A stretch of 64,000 bases of DNA from Phycomyces blakesleeanus NRRL 1555(-) (taxonomy: Eukaryota; Mucoromycota; Mucoromycetes; Mucorales; Phycomycetaceae), in NCBI RefSeq assembly GCF_001638985.1, contig NW_017265155.1, positions 186,001 through 250,000 on the forward strand, given 5' to 3'. A program made the position numbers and the translations under genes. Below, piece by piece: positions 52,871 through 64,000 of the stretch. How positions within the stretch are numbered: position 1 is the first letter of the stretch; each line of letters begins with the position of its first letter. The notes beneath the pieces are model-generated. The model saw only the letters and a list, made by a program, of their open reading frames with translations. It was not told the origin of the DNA and ran no database searches.

Positions 52871-54427
52871 ATGATGCCAAGGTACCTGAATTTCTCTCAT
52901 TCGGTAATCGTTGAGGTCCTTCGTGCCATCGTCTCTCGACCTATTCTACCAACTACCCAGAACGCATCCTTAAGAGCCACATGGAGACAACATAATCACA
53001 ATCGCTCAATATTCATGGCAGACCGTCGAATGTATACAGCCCAAGCAGCTCTTTGCAGCGAAGATAAATCACGAGATGTCACTGAACAGCAAATGCTTTC
53101 CTTGATCGACACCATCCAACCAAAAGACGAGAATGATAATAGTATAGTCCCAGGAGAAAAATGCGCAGAAAAATGGCGTATGTGTTATAGAGACCGTACT
53201 AGTCATGGGTTCTATGTACCTTTACACTTGCACAACAAAAACAAAAAACGAAAACCAGGCACAGTTGAGGAATACAATCGCGCAATCCTCTTCACCACCA
53301 TGAACAACCAAATCAACAAGGCAATTAAATATTTTCGTGAAATGGAACAACGTTTAATTAAACCGGACAATTATACCTACACTATTATTATTAACGCCTA
53401 CAGCAAACAATCTGACATGGTCCGCGCGATAAAATGGTTTAAGCGTATGAAAACAAACGGCAGCGAACCGGACGCATACACGTATACAAGTTTGATTGAT
53501 GGTTACATGCGTATTGCTGATATTGACAAAGCAGAGTCCGTGTTCAGATCTATGATGATGAATAATGTTCATCCTACATTGGTTACCTACAACATCCTCA
53601 TGCACCATTCAGTCACTCAACTCGACATCAAAACTGCAATGAGCTTTTGGGAAAATCTGCTCCAGGCTGGGCTGAAGCCAGACGTTTATACCTTTGCTAT
53701 TCTCATGCATGGCTTGGGAGAAGAGGGTCGAGTAGATGAGGCCTGGCGCCTCTATAATACAATGAAAGAAGAAAACGTGGATATCAATACTCACATTGCC
53801 ACGACCCTTATGGGTATGCATGTAAAACATCGTGACAATGAACACACTATACAACTATATCGCCAGTTCTTTGAAGCCCCTGGAAACAAAGCACTAGTCC
53901 CTACAAGTCACACACGTAATATACTGCTAAACGCTGTTATCTCGAATACAGACGAAGATAAAATTGAAAAGTACTATGAACAGTTCAAGGATAGTCTTCT
54001 TCCACATGGCAAGGCTATCACTTCCCCTCTTTTTTCTGGCCAATCTAGTGTATACACCTACACACTATTTATGCGAGCATTTTTGCGTCACAATTCGATA
54101 TCAATGGTCAGTCAGGTCTATCAGGACATGATTGCACGCCAAGTTAAACCGACTGTTGTTACTTATGCCGTTTTGATGCTCGCTCATTCATTTGTTCCTG
54201 ATCCATATTCGTGTGTACATATCTTGAATGAAATGAAGCACGCTAAGCTCGAAGTTAATGCCGTGCTTTATACCATTGTCATGCGTGCCTGGGCAAAATT
54301 GGGTAGGTGGGACCAAGTTCAAGAAACTTACGAGACCATGAAAGGTGACAATATTCAACCCACGAAACTTACCCTTGAAGTCCTTCGATGGGGAAGGAAC
54401 AGAGGGCACACATACCTTGTGCAATAA
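52871..54427 (+). CDS. Pentatricopeptide repeat (PPR) protein, probably mitochondrial
   Basis: Single exon, 518 residues, unusual beside its intron-rich neighbours. The first two codons are both Met, so the start may be 52871 or 52874. The N-terminus is basic and hydroxylated, fit for mitochondrial import. From about residue 135 to 510 there are around ten 35-residue units with the PPR rhythm: PDNYTYTIIINAYSKQSDMV, PDAYTYTSLIDGYMRIADID, PTLVTYNILMHHSVTQLDIK, PDVYTFAILMHGLGEEGRVD, PTVVTYAVLMLAHSF. PPR proteins bind single-stranded RNA and control organelle mRNA processing, stability or translation. The specific target cannot be read here. Confidence 0.88.
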   Translation: MMPRYLNFSHSVIVEVLRAIVSRPILPTTQNASLRATWRQHNHNRSIFMADRRMYTAQAALCSEDKSRDVTEQQMLSLIDTIQPKDENDNSIVPGEKCAEKWRMCYRDRTSHGFYVPLHLHNKNKKRKPGTVEEYNRAILFTTMNNQINKAIKYFREMEQRLIKPDNYTYTIIINAYSKQSDMVRAIKWFKRMKTNGSEPDAYTYTSLIDGYMRIADIDKAESVFRSMMMNNVHPTLVTYNILMHHSVTQLDIKTAMSFWENLLQAGLKPDVYTFAILMHGLGEEGRVDEAWRLYNTMKEENVDINTHIATTLMGMHVKHRDNEHTIQLYRQFFEAPGNKALVPTSHTRNILLNAVISNTDEDKIEKYYEQFKDSLLPHGKAITSPLFSGQSSVYTYTLFMRAFLRHNSISMVSQVYQDMIARQVKPTVVTYAVLMLAHSFVPDPYSCVHILNEMKHAKLEVNAVLYTIVMRAWAKLGRWDQVQETYETMKGDNIQPTKLTLEVLRWGRNRGHTYLVQ

Positions 54428-56063
54428 AGGAACGTTCTTCCTCGTTGCCCATACCTCATCTGTACATAAAAACCTGTTTTCTGAACACTATATAAAAAAG
54501 AATTTGTATATCTCAAACCATAATTACATTACATTTATGCTTATATCTATCCTCACTCCATTTACTCTACTCTGCTCTACTTTACTCCACTCTGATATAT
54601 TATTTGTAATAAGACATTTTTTCTGTTTATATTTCGTGCCATCCTTCCCTTTCATTATAAAGCATTTATCTGAAATAAAACATGGTGTCATCTCAAGATT
54701 ATATTTTATTTATTTATTAAATAATATAAATGCGATCATTAATAAGAGTTATAAAAAAGAAAGATCCTTTCTTTCGTAGTAATATTCTGATTATGCGTAT
54801 GTAAATAAATAACTACAAATTGCCTCGAAAAAATGATAATGATCAGCACTACATTCAAATAAGCATATTCATTAATAATACTTGTATAAATAGTTAACAG
54901 CCCTGCTCTTTCAAAAGTACTTGTAGGCCAAATATCGAAGTTTGATTATCTGCGTATTGATTAATTCTTACCTTGAAGACATAAATTTAGCCTTGAAACC
55001 AACACCATAAATAGTTGTAGATACTTGGATTTCTGCTAGTAAGCTCATTCTTTTTAAACTTAGTTATTGGTGTAATACAGACAATGTGTGAGAATATGTG
55101 CGTGTGGATCCCTTAAGAAGAATTTGTAGGACCATCTTGATTAATTATTTCCTTCTTATCAGGTTTGGTAGAGCAAAACACAACTCTTGAAAATGATCGT
55201 TTCTGCGTTTATAATCAATTATTACGTACTTGATTTGATAAATATAAGCTGCGTAATTATTATAAAAGTTCAGAACGAATTATATTACTTTATCCAAAGA
55301 AGTTACTTCACTATTTGTACCATTGACTAATGTACAATCCTTATAATAATCTATTTTAACAAGCATAATTGAATTCAAATGACACACAACACGTGGCTTC
55401 CAGAGTAGGATAAGATTCAATGTGGGACAGGCGTGTGTTTTAAGTCTATCAAGAATCTATGGTGATAGAGTAATAAGAGGGAAAAAAAAAGAGACGTTTG
55501 ATATCGTTGATTAGGGATTTAAAACATAATATATATACATAACAGTTTAAAAATGGGCGTAATGTACACTTTTAAAAGCTACATATCAATATCAGCTACG
55601 GTTTATTTGACAGCTATTTTTTAGTTTCCTTAAGTTAGTGCATAAATTTTCTTTCTATTTTAACATTGCCCGCCAACATCTTCGAAATCTAGACAGGTAA
55701 TTTTTAACGAGCCTAAAGCATATTTATTACTAAAAGTACTCTAACTGCTTTCAAGCATCGGGGTGCCCTAGGCACTTTGGAACGTTCAAATGGTTTATAT
55801 AAATGTAGATACAAGAGTATATCATATATTCTTTTGACAGCATAATATCCTTTTCATTCAGTTTCAGCCGAATTGATTTTCTACAACATACGCGTAATAA
55901 TAATACAAGATGGTAGTTTTGCTACCGTAAAATATGTAGAGAGTAAACAGAGTCTTGAGAGAAGAAGAAGGAAGAAATATATAGAATTTACTTGAAAGCA
56001 TGTTATTGGTTTAAATAGGAAGTATATTATCAATTGTTAAAGTTACTGTAAAATCGTTTCTTT
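54428..56063. other. AT-rich intergenic DNA
   Basis: 1.6 kb with only short shadow frames. Nothing I can assign. Confidence 0.4.
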
Positions 56064-56650
56064 TTATTTTTTTTTTGTAAAAAAAATTGTAAAAATTTTA
56101 TTCCAAATACAGTCATCGTCATTACAATGGCAGGATTCCCACATGGATGGTTCTTCATCACCAGTACTAATGGTCATGTTCTTACCATTACACCTATTTC
56201 CTTCCAAGTAAACTCCCTTCAAAACGATCTGTTGTAATAGAGGCTTACAACGAATAAGGTGTCGCAGGCATCTCGGATCGAACTGCGTCCAAATGTAGAG
56301 GGAGATCATCAGCTGTGGAGTCACGACGATGGGTATCTGGTGAACAAGCTCTCCGGCTGTGGTAAAGGCAACCATATAGTATTATTATTATTATTCTTTT
56401 TTACGATAAGGATTATCATCTGACACTGTTAGTATTGCTTTATGCTATTGTTTGGATATTACTCAGTGTTGGCTATCAAGAATCAACCAAGCAAGGGACA
56501 ATGTCTTACGAGTGTGATGAGAGAACCCCTTGAAAATGCAGAGCACCAGCGATGGGAATTCAATACAAACTGCCTGACATTGATAAGCAACCATGATTGG
56601 TCTCTTGTGAGTAGAATTGACATAAGATACATGTATAACTTACAATGATA
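56064..56650 (-). pseudogene. Possible LRR/F-box-like gene fragment
   Basis: A minus-strand segment near 56630-56490 reads LLINVRQFVLNSHRWCSAFS followed by GSLITLVRHCPLLG and a TGA. A second at 56375-56064 reads CLRHLIRCKPLLQQIVLKGV. Both resemble leucine-rich repeats (LxxLxxxCPxL) of fungal F-box proteins. No convincing splice joins them and the first ends in a stop, so it is either a remnant or a gene with an intron I cannot place. Not firmly identified. Confidence 0.35.
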
Positions 56651-56924
56651 CTATACAAAACACAGTCAGACCAACCAGTACCTCGATGCGTAGCCTCAGA
56701 AGATGGTGTAGACTGGGTGTGCTGTCCAAAGAGCTGTTCTGATTAAAGCCATGATTGCTCTCTTTCTACTCTATAAATATATATATTTGAAGGATAATAG
56801 TGAATGGTTAAAATTAAACAATAAAATAAAAATAAAAATAAAATTAAAACCAGCGTGACAGTGGTATGATTTCCACTCTTCCAACTTGGAAAGCGTCATT
56901 CTTCTTGTCTTCTCACACACAGCA

Positions 56925-58069
56925 ATGATCTACAGCCGACTGTTTATATTGGCAATTTTATCATGTACAGCTTGCGCATCAATTCTCTTGGTGGTAAGTG
57001 GCATCATTAGAGATTACTACCAGTGACTAACCAAACGTAATGTAAAAAAAAAGGATTCAAACATCACTTACAATGACCGTATAGCGGCATTCGGTCCTCG
57101 ATTACTAGGGGGAGTGGAAGATGGACCTGGTTTGCAGGGAAATCTATTACCACCCATTCTAGAGAAAGATCGTTATGGCTGCGAGGTTATCGAGCCACCG
57201 ACAACCGAATGGATTGCCTTTGTCGAGCGTGGCGAGTGCTCGTTCATTGACAAGGTCCGAGCTATGCAAGCTAGCGGAGCGTTGGCGGTCGTAGTCGGAG
57301 ATCGACACTTTAACGGTTGGATTACTATGTATGCACCAGGTAAGCAGACAAGCACAGTATAATTATTGTATCTTGATTATTATTTTTTGGCTTATCAAAT
57401 GGCTTAATTTCTTATATGAAAGGTGATACTTCTGATGTGCGTGTCCCCAGTGTATTTGTGGCACAGCACCAATATCAAATTCTGTTAATGCTGACCGACA
57501 AGCAACATCCACTAAGGATTGAACTATTAAAGGATGATATGTTAACCTGGTAACTAACAGAAAAGAAAATGTCGGCTTTAATATGCATATTAAGTGTGAA
57601 TTTCACGCAAAAAAAATCTATTTGTTAGGCCATTACTAGATATGCTTCTTGTGGTTGTTCTTTCACCAGCAGTCATGATGCTTTCCATCTACATCACATG
57701 GCGATTGAGACAACGACAATTCCGTAAACAAGAACTAGCACCTTCTGATATAGTTACCAAACTTCCGTTACGTACATTCAGACGGGAAAAGTCCATAGAT
57801 GTCGATCACGAAGAGTGTGCGATTTGCTTGGAAGATTATATAGATGAAGATACTCTACGAACTCTTCCGTGTCGCCATGAATTCCATGCTGGATGTGTTG
57901 ATGCATGGCTTACCTCTCATAAGAAATTTGTAAGTTATAATCTAATCTGCTCGTACTCAAAGTAACATAATTAATTTTTTGTCAATACAAGTGTCCCATA
58001 TGTAAATATGATATCTGTAAGCGGGCACCTGGGGGAAGTAATGAACAAACACCTCTCCTCGGAGCATAA
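56925..58069 (+). CDS. PA-TM-RING ubiquitin ligase (RNF13/GRAIL-like)
   Basis: Five exons: 56925-56993, 57054-57339, 57423-57549, 57629-57929 and 57992-58069, giving 286 residues. It begins with a signal peptide ([19 protein letters not shown]). A protease-associated domain follows with [20 protein letters not shown], then ALAVVVGDR and [11 protein letters not shown] membrane helix lies near residues 165-187 ([20 protein letters not shown]). A RING-H2 finger completes it: [40 protein letters not shown]. The last exon carries the final CPIC pair. The PA domain faces the lumen and the RING faces the cytosol on endosomal or vacuolar membranes. The tail [10 protein letters not shown] resembles a dileucine sorting signal. 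Confidence 0.92.
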
Positions 58070-59988
58070 CAAATGTATGGTCTTTAAATGTCTTCATACA
58101 CTCAAACGTTGAAGGTGATCCGGTCGGATATTGAATCGTTGAGTTTTTTTTTTTTTTTCTTCAAGCATATTGATACTACAGAATTCTTATTTTTAAATTC
58201 AGACGATGTTATTTTTTTGGGCGAATCAAAATCAATTTTTAAATGCTCAGCTTACCTTTTTTGGATGAAGACAAAAAGAAAAGATTCAAACTTTTTGAGT
58301 AACACCTTTGAACTGATCGTTTAAAGGTTTTCTGCGGAGGTTAAGAAGGACCCCACTTATATAATTATAGTAATAAAGTCAGTATACAGGTAGATTGATG
58401 ATTTTTTAAAAGCTATCCTTGTTGACAATAGTAGTATAAGGTCATTAGTTATTTGTAAAACTAGAAGAATGGACAAAGCATAAGTAGAGATGAAGGTTAC
58501 TTACTTTAGAACGCACATTATCTTTCAAGACTTGCAATATGACCAGTTGTACAAATATATCTATGAATTTAGGGGCACAGAAGCATATCTTCGACACATT
58601 TTAGGTGACTGATAAGCAGCTGTTTATATATATATATAAGCACAGACGTTTTATGAAATAAAGGAGTTTAGTGTATTATTAAACTCTTTACATAGAAAGT
58701 CCCTTTTTTTATTTTTATTTTTTGACAGGTTTGACTTGAAGTTTAATATGCTTGCTTTTATAATTTATGTATATAGAATGTACAGTTTGTTTTATACAAA
58801 AAATATCGTGTTTAGCTATAGTCATATACAAGGATTATAGTAAGCCTGGCAATTGCATAAAGAGAGGTAGCCAATGTGACCATTTTGAATCAACATTAAC
58901 TTTTAATAAGTAAAGTAGTCTCTAACAACAGACAACAGCTCAAATGGGATATATGTGTGTAGTTGGCACAAACCACAAAAGAAGTACTAGGTATAAAAAT
59001 AGTAAAGAAGAAAGGCAGAAAAAAACTATGGCAAAGAGGTAAACTGAGCCAAAAGAAAGTAGTTCTGTATGTTCGAGCTGCCATAAAAGAAAGGCCACAA
59101 GAGCTCAAGATTAAAAGACTATTATAATCACAAGATGATTAAACAAGCGCAAGCGTAAGTTCAAGTACAAAGTTTTTTTTTTGAAAAATAATGCTACAAC
59201 TGAGACTAGAAAAAAAAATTATATTAGACACAATCCTTAGTCCTAAAGCTTACAACGATAAACTGCTAGCGATTGAAGAGGTATGCATGTAATTGTCAGT
59301 AATAGATATGTCCAAAATAGTTACGCGTATAAGTTTGGTTTCGTTATGTCATGTACCCTCTTTAAAGTGGAAGTTTATAACAATCAACACAAACACTCTC
59401 ATCTCCCCACCAAAGAAATCTCTACGTACTTCTCTTAAATAATAGTAATAAAGACACTTTAAAATTGATTTTTGGTCAACCAACCCCCATTTTGTCATGT
59501 ACATATTCAAATACCCTAATAGCTCTACTATGTTTAGTAATAGCTGTCACCAACATATATATATTTAATTTTCCAGTATAGATTGTTAATATAGGTTATA
59601 TCCTGAAATTGTATTTGTAGGTAGGTTGTATATCTTTATATCTTGACAAAACGAAAAGTCAAAATGCCCATTCTCTCCCTATTTCGCTCTCTCTCTCTCT
59701 CTCTTCTTTGATAATCGGTATACTTATGTGCGCTCATGCCGTGCCTGTTATCCCATATTCTCTTCAAAATTTGATTTTTTTTTTTGAAATTCGACATTGA
59801 TATATTTTCGGATAATGAAGATCAAGAGTCAAAAACAAAACGAGACAAAAGTTTCATTTTTACAATATATAAAGGCTGGCGTGAAGATCTAATTTAACCG
59901 GCCTTGTGGCTATAATAATAATGGTAATAAAGAGTGAGTAAGTAAGTGCCAAGTTGTTTATGCATAGCTTTTATAAAGATATCAAGAC
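58070..59988. other. AT-rich intergenic DNA with simple repeats
   Basis: T-run at 58145-58159, (TA)n near 58627-58638 and (CT)n near 59688-59704. No gene recognised. Confidence 0.4.
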
Positions 59989-60365
59989 TTACAATTGCCA
60001 GGCAGCAGCTATATATATATTTGAAAATTTACATATTTTGTGTTAATAATGTCTGTTTTTTTTACAGAATGCACAGATGAACACTATTTACATACCGATA
60101 AAGGGAGCACCGAAACCAACACCAAGGTACAAGGTCATCTTAAGAGCAAGAGCAGCCTTGTTTGTGGTATCAAAAGGAAGGTTCTACAATAGAATTGAAT
60201 AGAATAGTATATTTATTAACATCTTGCCTAAAATTATTGTGATTATGTTTTTCGTGTTTGTACCTGGCCATTGCTGTTGGAGAAATGGTACAAGTCAGAG
60301 CGCATGACCTGACGAGAGGCGACGCGGGATCTGAGGGCAGAACGAGCAAGGACGTTGGCGTACAT
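59989..60365 (-). CDS. COX8: Cytochrome c oxidase subunit 8 / VIIc
   Basis: Three exons: 60365-60264, 60183-60096 and 60008-59989 (only 20 nt), giving 69 residues. A basic mitochondrial presequence (MYANVLARSALRSRVASRQV) is followed by the mature protein. The mature part has NLPFDTTNKAALALKM and the single membrane helix LYLGVGFGAPFIAAAWQL at the extreme C-terminus. This matches the VIIc/Cox8 pattern (LPF...K...GFxxPF). It is a small structural subunit of complex IV in the inner membrane. The last exon is short but required, since otherwise the helix ends in GM. Confidence 0.87.
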
Positions 60366-62767
60366 TTGATTTTCTTGGTGTATAAGAGAGAGGGGAGGAG
60401 AGAAATATATAAATGTATATAAAAAGAATATAAAATAAAAGAGTAAATTAACAGGGCTTTAATCGTATGTTTTTTTTTCTCTCTCTCTCTCTCGTTTCTT
60501 ATTCTGGTTGTGAATGGCCCATAACCAACAACCCAGAACACAAGAACTACTGACGTAAGCATATACCACACACTTAATTATTATTATTTTGTGTGAATCA
60601 AGCAATCATAGAGTGAAAACTTTATAGGGTACACTGGTTTAGTTACACGGGAAAGGCAAAATTTGTAATTATATTTATTTTAATTGATAAAAAAAAAAGA
60701 CAAAAAATAATACTAATTCATCTTGATTTCTCAACGATGTCTAATTAAGATTTAGTAAAGAATCTAATTGATTTAAAATCGTGTTTAATAGACGGAATTC
60801 TCGAGGTGATTCTGTAGAATGAAGCTACCAATACTTTTACAGTCTTAATAGATTTGGAGAGATTGATCCTCTAGATTGGTAATGATTTACTTCATTTTTA
60901 TTTTTATTTATTTTGAATTGAAGTTAATTATTAGCTTGGTATAACTTCTTTATTTTCACTGGTTATTTGAGCGAGACCTAGAGATAAGATGGTTGAATGA
61001 GCAATAGAGAGCTCAGGAAAGAAAAAAACAAAACAAACTCCTACCTGCATAAATGAATTGGTTATGTGCCTGTTTTATATATATATATATATATATTTTA
61101 ATTGTTATTAGGATATGGATCTAAAAAACCACCAAGAGACACACGAGTATAAATTACAAGTGGACCAATGTATATATATATATATATGAATGTCTTTATT
61201 ATATGATGAATCAATAAATAAAATAAAGAGATTAAAAAAGGAAAAGAAGTAGAGCAAGAAGTATAAGGGGAGCAAAATGAATTATCTAAAATATAAAGTA
61301 TAACAATAACGACAAGGCATATTAAAGAAATACCCCACACAACAAATCCAAGTAATAAATAAATACATATATACATATATACATCTTTATAATTATAATT
61401 ATATATGTACGTGCTTAGCCATTTTCATGATGTTATTAGAAGAAAGAACGAAAACAAGTACCGGGAACTCATCCTTTTACAGATAGAAAACTTGATCTTA
61501 TCGTAAAGACCAGCCAAAAAAGAATACAAGAAAAAAAAGGGCTGGGAAGATGAAGTAAACTGGATCAGGGACTTAGTGTGGAGAGATCCGGGTATTGATA
61601 TCATATCCCCTACGCACTTGTTCTACACACTTCATCTTTCCGCCTTTTCCCAACCCAACAATAGATCTGGCCAGTCTTCAAAAGGTAAACGACAAAGACA
61701 AAGGACAAAGGGACACACAAACGCAGGGTTCCCCACCCGAAATGCACAAATGATTTTCTCGACCAAAGGTAAATCCCACACAGCCATTTCTTTCTTTCGG
61801 AATATCCCGTATCACGCTATTATTGGTCCCACACACAATAGCAATTCCCGGGGAATATATAGTAACATAGCCAACCAATACAATAACATAATATATGCCA
61901 GAATCTAAAGCAAAATCCAAAGCAAAAGCACAATTTACCAATAAATCAATTATATTGTAACCAAGGCAGCATCTTCAATACTAGACCTTTATTGATCATT
62001 TTATATTAAATCACATTGTAACAATACCATAAGGATCAGTATCATTCCTAATCTTGCAAATATCTATCCTTCATTTGATTCTTATTGTTTTCTTTTTCTT
62101 TTCTAGTAAAAGATATTTATGGCTGTGTATTCATGGTGCCCAGAACATTGGCGTCAAACAAATGACCTATTTCTTTTTCTCAATCCAATGCCTTATTCAA
62201 ATGGCAAAAGATATCGATTAGACTTAACCAAAAATAATAACCCCTTCTCCCCACACATCTTTAATTTGAAATATTTTATTCTTCTATTCCACAGTCATTA
62301 AATATATATACATGTATATATGTGTATTGTCTAGAATGTTCACATACGATTTATTAATTGTCTTTCTTTTATCAAAAAGTCGTGTCTTTGTTAGGAGACT
62401 ATTATGCATCGTTAATTGTTAATTATCCATGGTATATTTTTTTTAATTGCCTCTCCCCAGTTGTCACAATATTGAACACACATCAAACTTGGCAAATGCG
62501 GGCAACATGGGTCTTTTTCTTTTTCTACTCAGTTCCCTTACCCCCACGGATAAACCTTTCATTTCACGGAGCGGTAATTCAAACCAATACTTGTGGTTCA
62601 TCCAAGCATTTATTATAGGGAAGATCTTTTTCTAATATCTTTATATGTGTCACAATATACTCTTACTGTCCGGGCAATATTGAATGGCTGTCAATAGTTT
62701 AACAATCCAGAAACCCTACCCAAAGATCATTTTTATTTTGCAGTCATAATCGGACACTGCTTCTATG
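60366..62767. other. Long AT-rich intergenic region with microsatellites
   Basis: (TC)n at 60478-60494, (TA)n at 61077-61096 and near 61172-61187. Short frames (for example 61576-61908) lack family content. No RNA gene was recognised. Confidence 0.4.
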
Positions 62768-62813
62768 GGTGCTCATGGAATCCTTTATTGATATAAAGGA
62801 TTCAGTGAGCACC
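62768..62813. repeat. Hairpin, 20-bp arms
   Basis: GGTGCTCATGGAATCCTTTA and TAAAGGATTCAGTGAGCACC are inverse with two mismatches, around a 6-base loop. It lies about 360 bp upstream of the IDH start. Confidence 0.65.
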
Positions 62814-63171
62814 TTATATCACTGGCAGAGATGAAGACGGATTTGGGGGAGATTGAGTATGGACCGAACTTTATAATCAAAGGTCACAAAAAATACCGGA
62901 CAAAAAGTGTAACCAACTGACGCTTTTATTTTTATTTATTTTATTTTTTTTTTAAAAAAAAAAATGCTTTATAGCCCACTAGGTCGGCTGTCTTTTAAAA
63001 AAAAAAAAGCATAATGGCAAAAATAAAAAGGGGTTTTTAGATCCAGCTCAATCTTCTTCCTTCTGTCAATAAACAATAGCTTCTCTTACTTTTTTATCTT
63101 CTGCTTTAGCCTGCACCCCCATTACTTGTACACCTTATTCTACTCAGCCAATTCAGTTACCACAAGCCACG
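62814..63171. other. Upstream region of the IDH gene
   Basis: Contains long T and A runs (62932-62965, 62995-63009) and a pyrimidine-rich stretch just before the start. No defined promoter element. Confidence 0.4.
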
Positions 63172-64000
63172 ATGATCTGCAGCTGCGAAGACGAAAAGAT
63201 CGTAAAGGTTATATTCTATTTTATTTGGATTCTGCATATAAATGATATACATATTGTTATTTTATTTGAGCTGATTAAAGACAGGATAAATAAATAAATA
63301 GAACAAGTATGCCATTTATGATTACTATCATTATAATCTTACAAGACACATAAATTGAAGATTACTTATCATTTAATACATTCTATTTTAATAGCCAGGA
63401 TGTGTCTGTAAGCCTTCTACCGAAGATGCCACTCTTACCAGAACATTCTGCGCAAAGAAGCAAGAGAATGTAAGCTTTTTATATATAAATTATTAATTCT
63501 TGTAGTTGTTGCAATTACTAACTTAATTATTTATAATGCTAGGGGAAATACCTGGTAACTCTTATCCCGGGAGATGGAATTGGCCCTGAGATTTCTCTGT
63601 CGGTCAAGAAAATCTTTGAGGCAGCCAAGGTTCCCATTGAGTGGGAAGAGGTTGATGTGACACCTGTCAAGAAGGACGGCCGAATTGCTATTCCCGACAA
63701 GGCTATCTACAGCATCCTCCGCAGTACTGTTGCCCTCAAGGGCCCTCTTGCCACCCCAATCGGAAAGGGCCATGTGTCTCTAAACCTGACCCTTCGCCGC
63801 ACATTCAACCTCTATGCCAACGTTCGTCCTTGTCGCTCTATTGTTGGCTACAAGACTCCTTATGATGATGTCAATACTATCATTATCCGTGAAAACACCG
63901 AGGGAGAGTATTCTGGTATTGAGCACGAGGTAAAAATAAGAAGAAGAAGAAGAAAAGAAAAGAAAAAGATATATAGATCTATAAGGATATTTATCATCTG
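63172..64000 (+). CDS. IDH2: NAD-dependent isocitrate dehydrogenase, subunit 2/alpha type (partial, runs off the right edge)
   Basis: Exons 63172-63201, 63395-63469 and 63543-63929; the gene continues past 64000. The core begins [20 protein letters not shown]. It continues with [40 protein letters not shown] and [17 protein letters not shown], all typical of mitochondrial IDH subunits. The substrate-binding Arg pair in NVRPCRS and the RENTEGEY block favour the catalytic subunit. The enzyme oxidises isocitrate to 2-oxoglutarate in the TCA cycle. The start is uncertain. The ATG at 63172 gives correct phases, but the N-terminus ([18 protein letters not shown]) is unusual for an import signal. 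[10 protein letters not shown] just before the core is more typical. Confidence 0.85.

Noticed and set aside
58896..59108. Minus-strand 70-residue hydrophobic frame.
   Set aside because: Isolated frame in AT-rich DNA without promoter, intron or family signal.
61576..61908. 110-residue plus-strand frame upstream of IDH.
   Set aside because: No domain, no splice context, random-like composition.
1..64000. CRISPR arrays, bacterial operons or ribosomal RNA genes.
   Set aside because: No regularly spaced repeats and no rRNA-like blocks. The intron-rich genes are eukaryotic.

Overview
The window is nuclear DNA of an AT-rich filamentous fungus. The genes carry many short GT-AG introns (mostly 50-80 bp) and encode fungal proteins: an APSES-type regulator, POP5, eIF2B-gamma, Cox8/VIIc and an NAD-isocitrate dehydrogenase subunit. 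The transposon families (Tnp2-type CACTA, MULEs with a SWIM finger, Ty3 elements, APE-type LINEs) resemble those I know from Mucoromycota, so a Mucorales-like early-diverging fungus is my best guess. That placement is inference from remembered families, not from a search.

Layout: 1-37,200 is almost entirely mobile DNA. It starts with a decayed MULE transposase and a decayed Tnp2/CACTA transposase. A 5.3 kb LINE (LINE-A) follows, bounded by a 15-bp target duplication and sitting inside an older foldback element. Then come several solo LTRs, a second dead MULE, and a nest of LTRs inserted in each other (14.3-15.3 kb). Next are two Ty3-type elements, one inserted 12 bp from the end of the other's LTR (15.3-26.0 kb). 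A single intact tRNA-Val(AAC) gene stands at 26,036-26,108, and immediately beside it are two nearly identical 5.2 kb LINEs in tandem (LINE-B1 and B2, 26.1-36.6 kb). The array ends in a truncated LTR element.

The most interesting system is the LINE-B/tRNA arrangement. Each LINE-B copy is bounded by the same 15 bp, which are exactly nucleotides 1-15 of the tRNA-Val gene. The LINE therefore appears to insert at the mature 5' end of the tRNA, rebuilds it through the target duplication, and has done so at least twice at the same gene. The copy nearest the tRNA is expected to be the younger, and it is the one with fully open ORFs. A Ty3 element ends 23 bp from the tRNA 3' end, so this gene has taken insertions on both flanks.

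From about 40 kb rightwards the DNA is host sequence with well-supported genes. POP5 (-) and eIF2B-gamma (+) share an upstream region, and a short APSES regulator (-) converges on eIF2B-gamma. A MIT-domain protein (+) converges on a small I78-type protease inhibitor (-), which shares a 217-bp promoter with a FUN14-family mitochondrial membrane protein (+). A PPR protein (+), a doubtful LRR/F-box-like fragment (-), a PA-TM-RING ubiquitin ligase (+), cytochrome oxidase subunit 8/VIIc (-) and the 5' part of an IDH subunit (+) follow. Several of these (PPR, Cox8, IDH, FUN14) are likely mitochondrial, but nothing shows that they are co-regulated. Gaps in this half hold AT-rich DNA and several inverted-repeat elements, including a 69-bp TA-flanked hairpin element.
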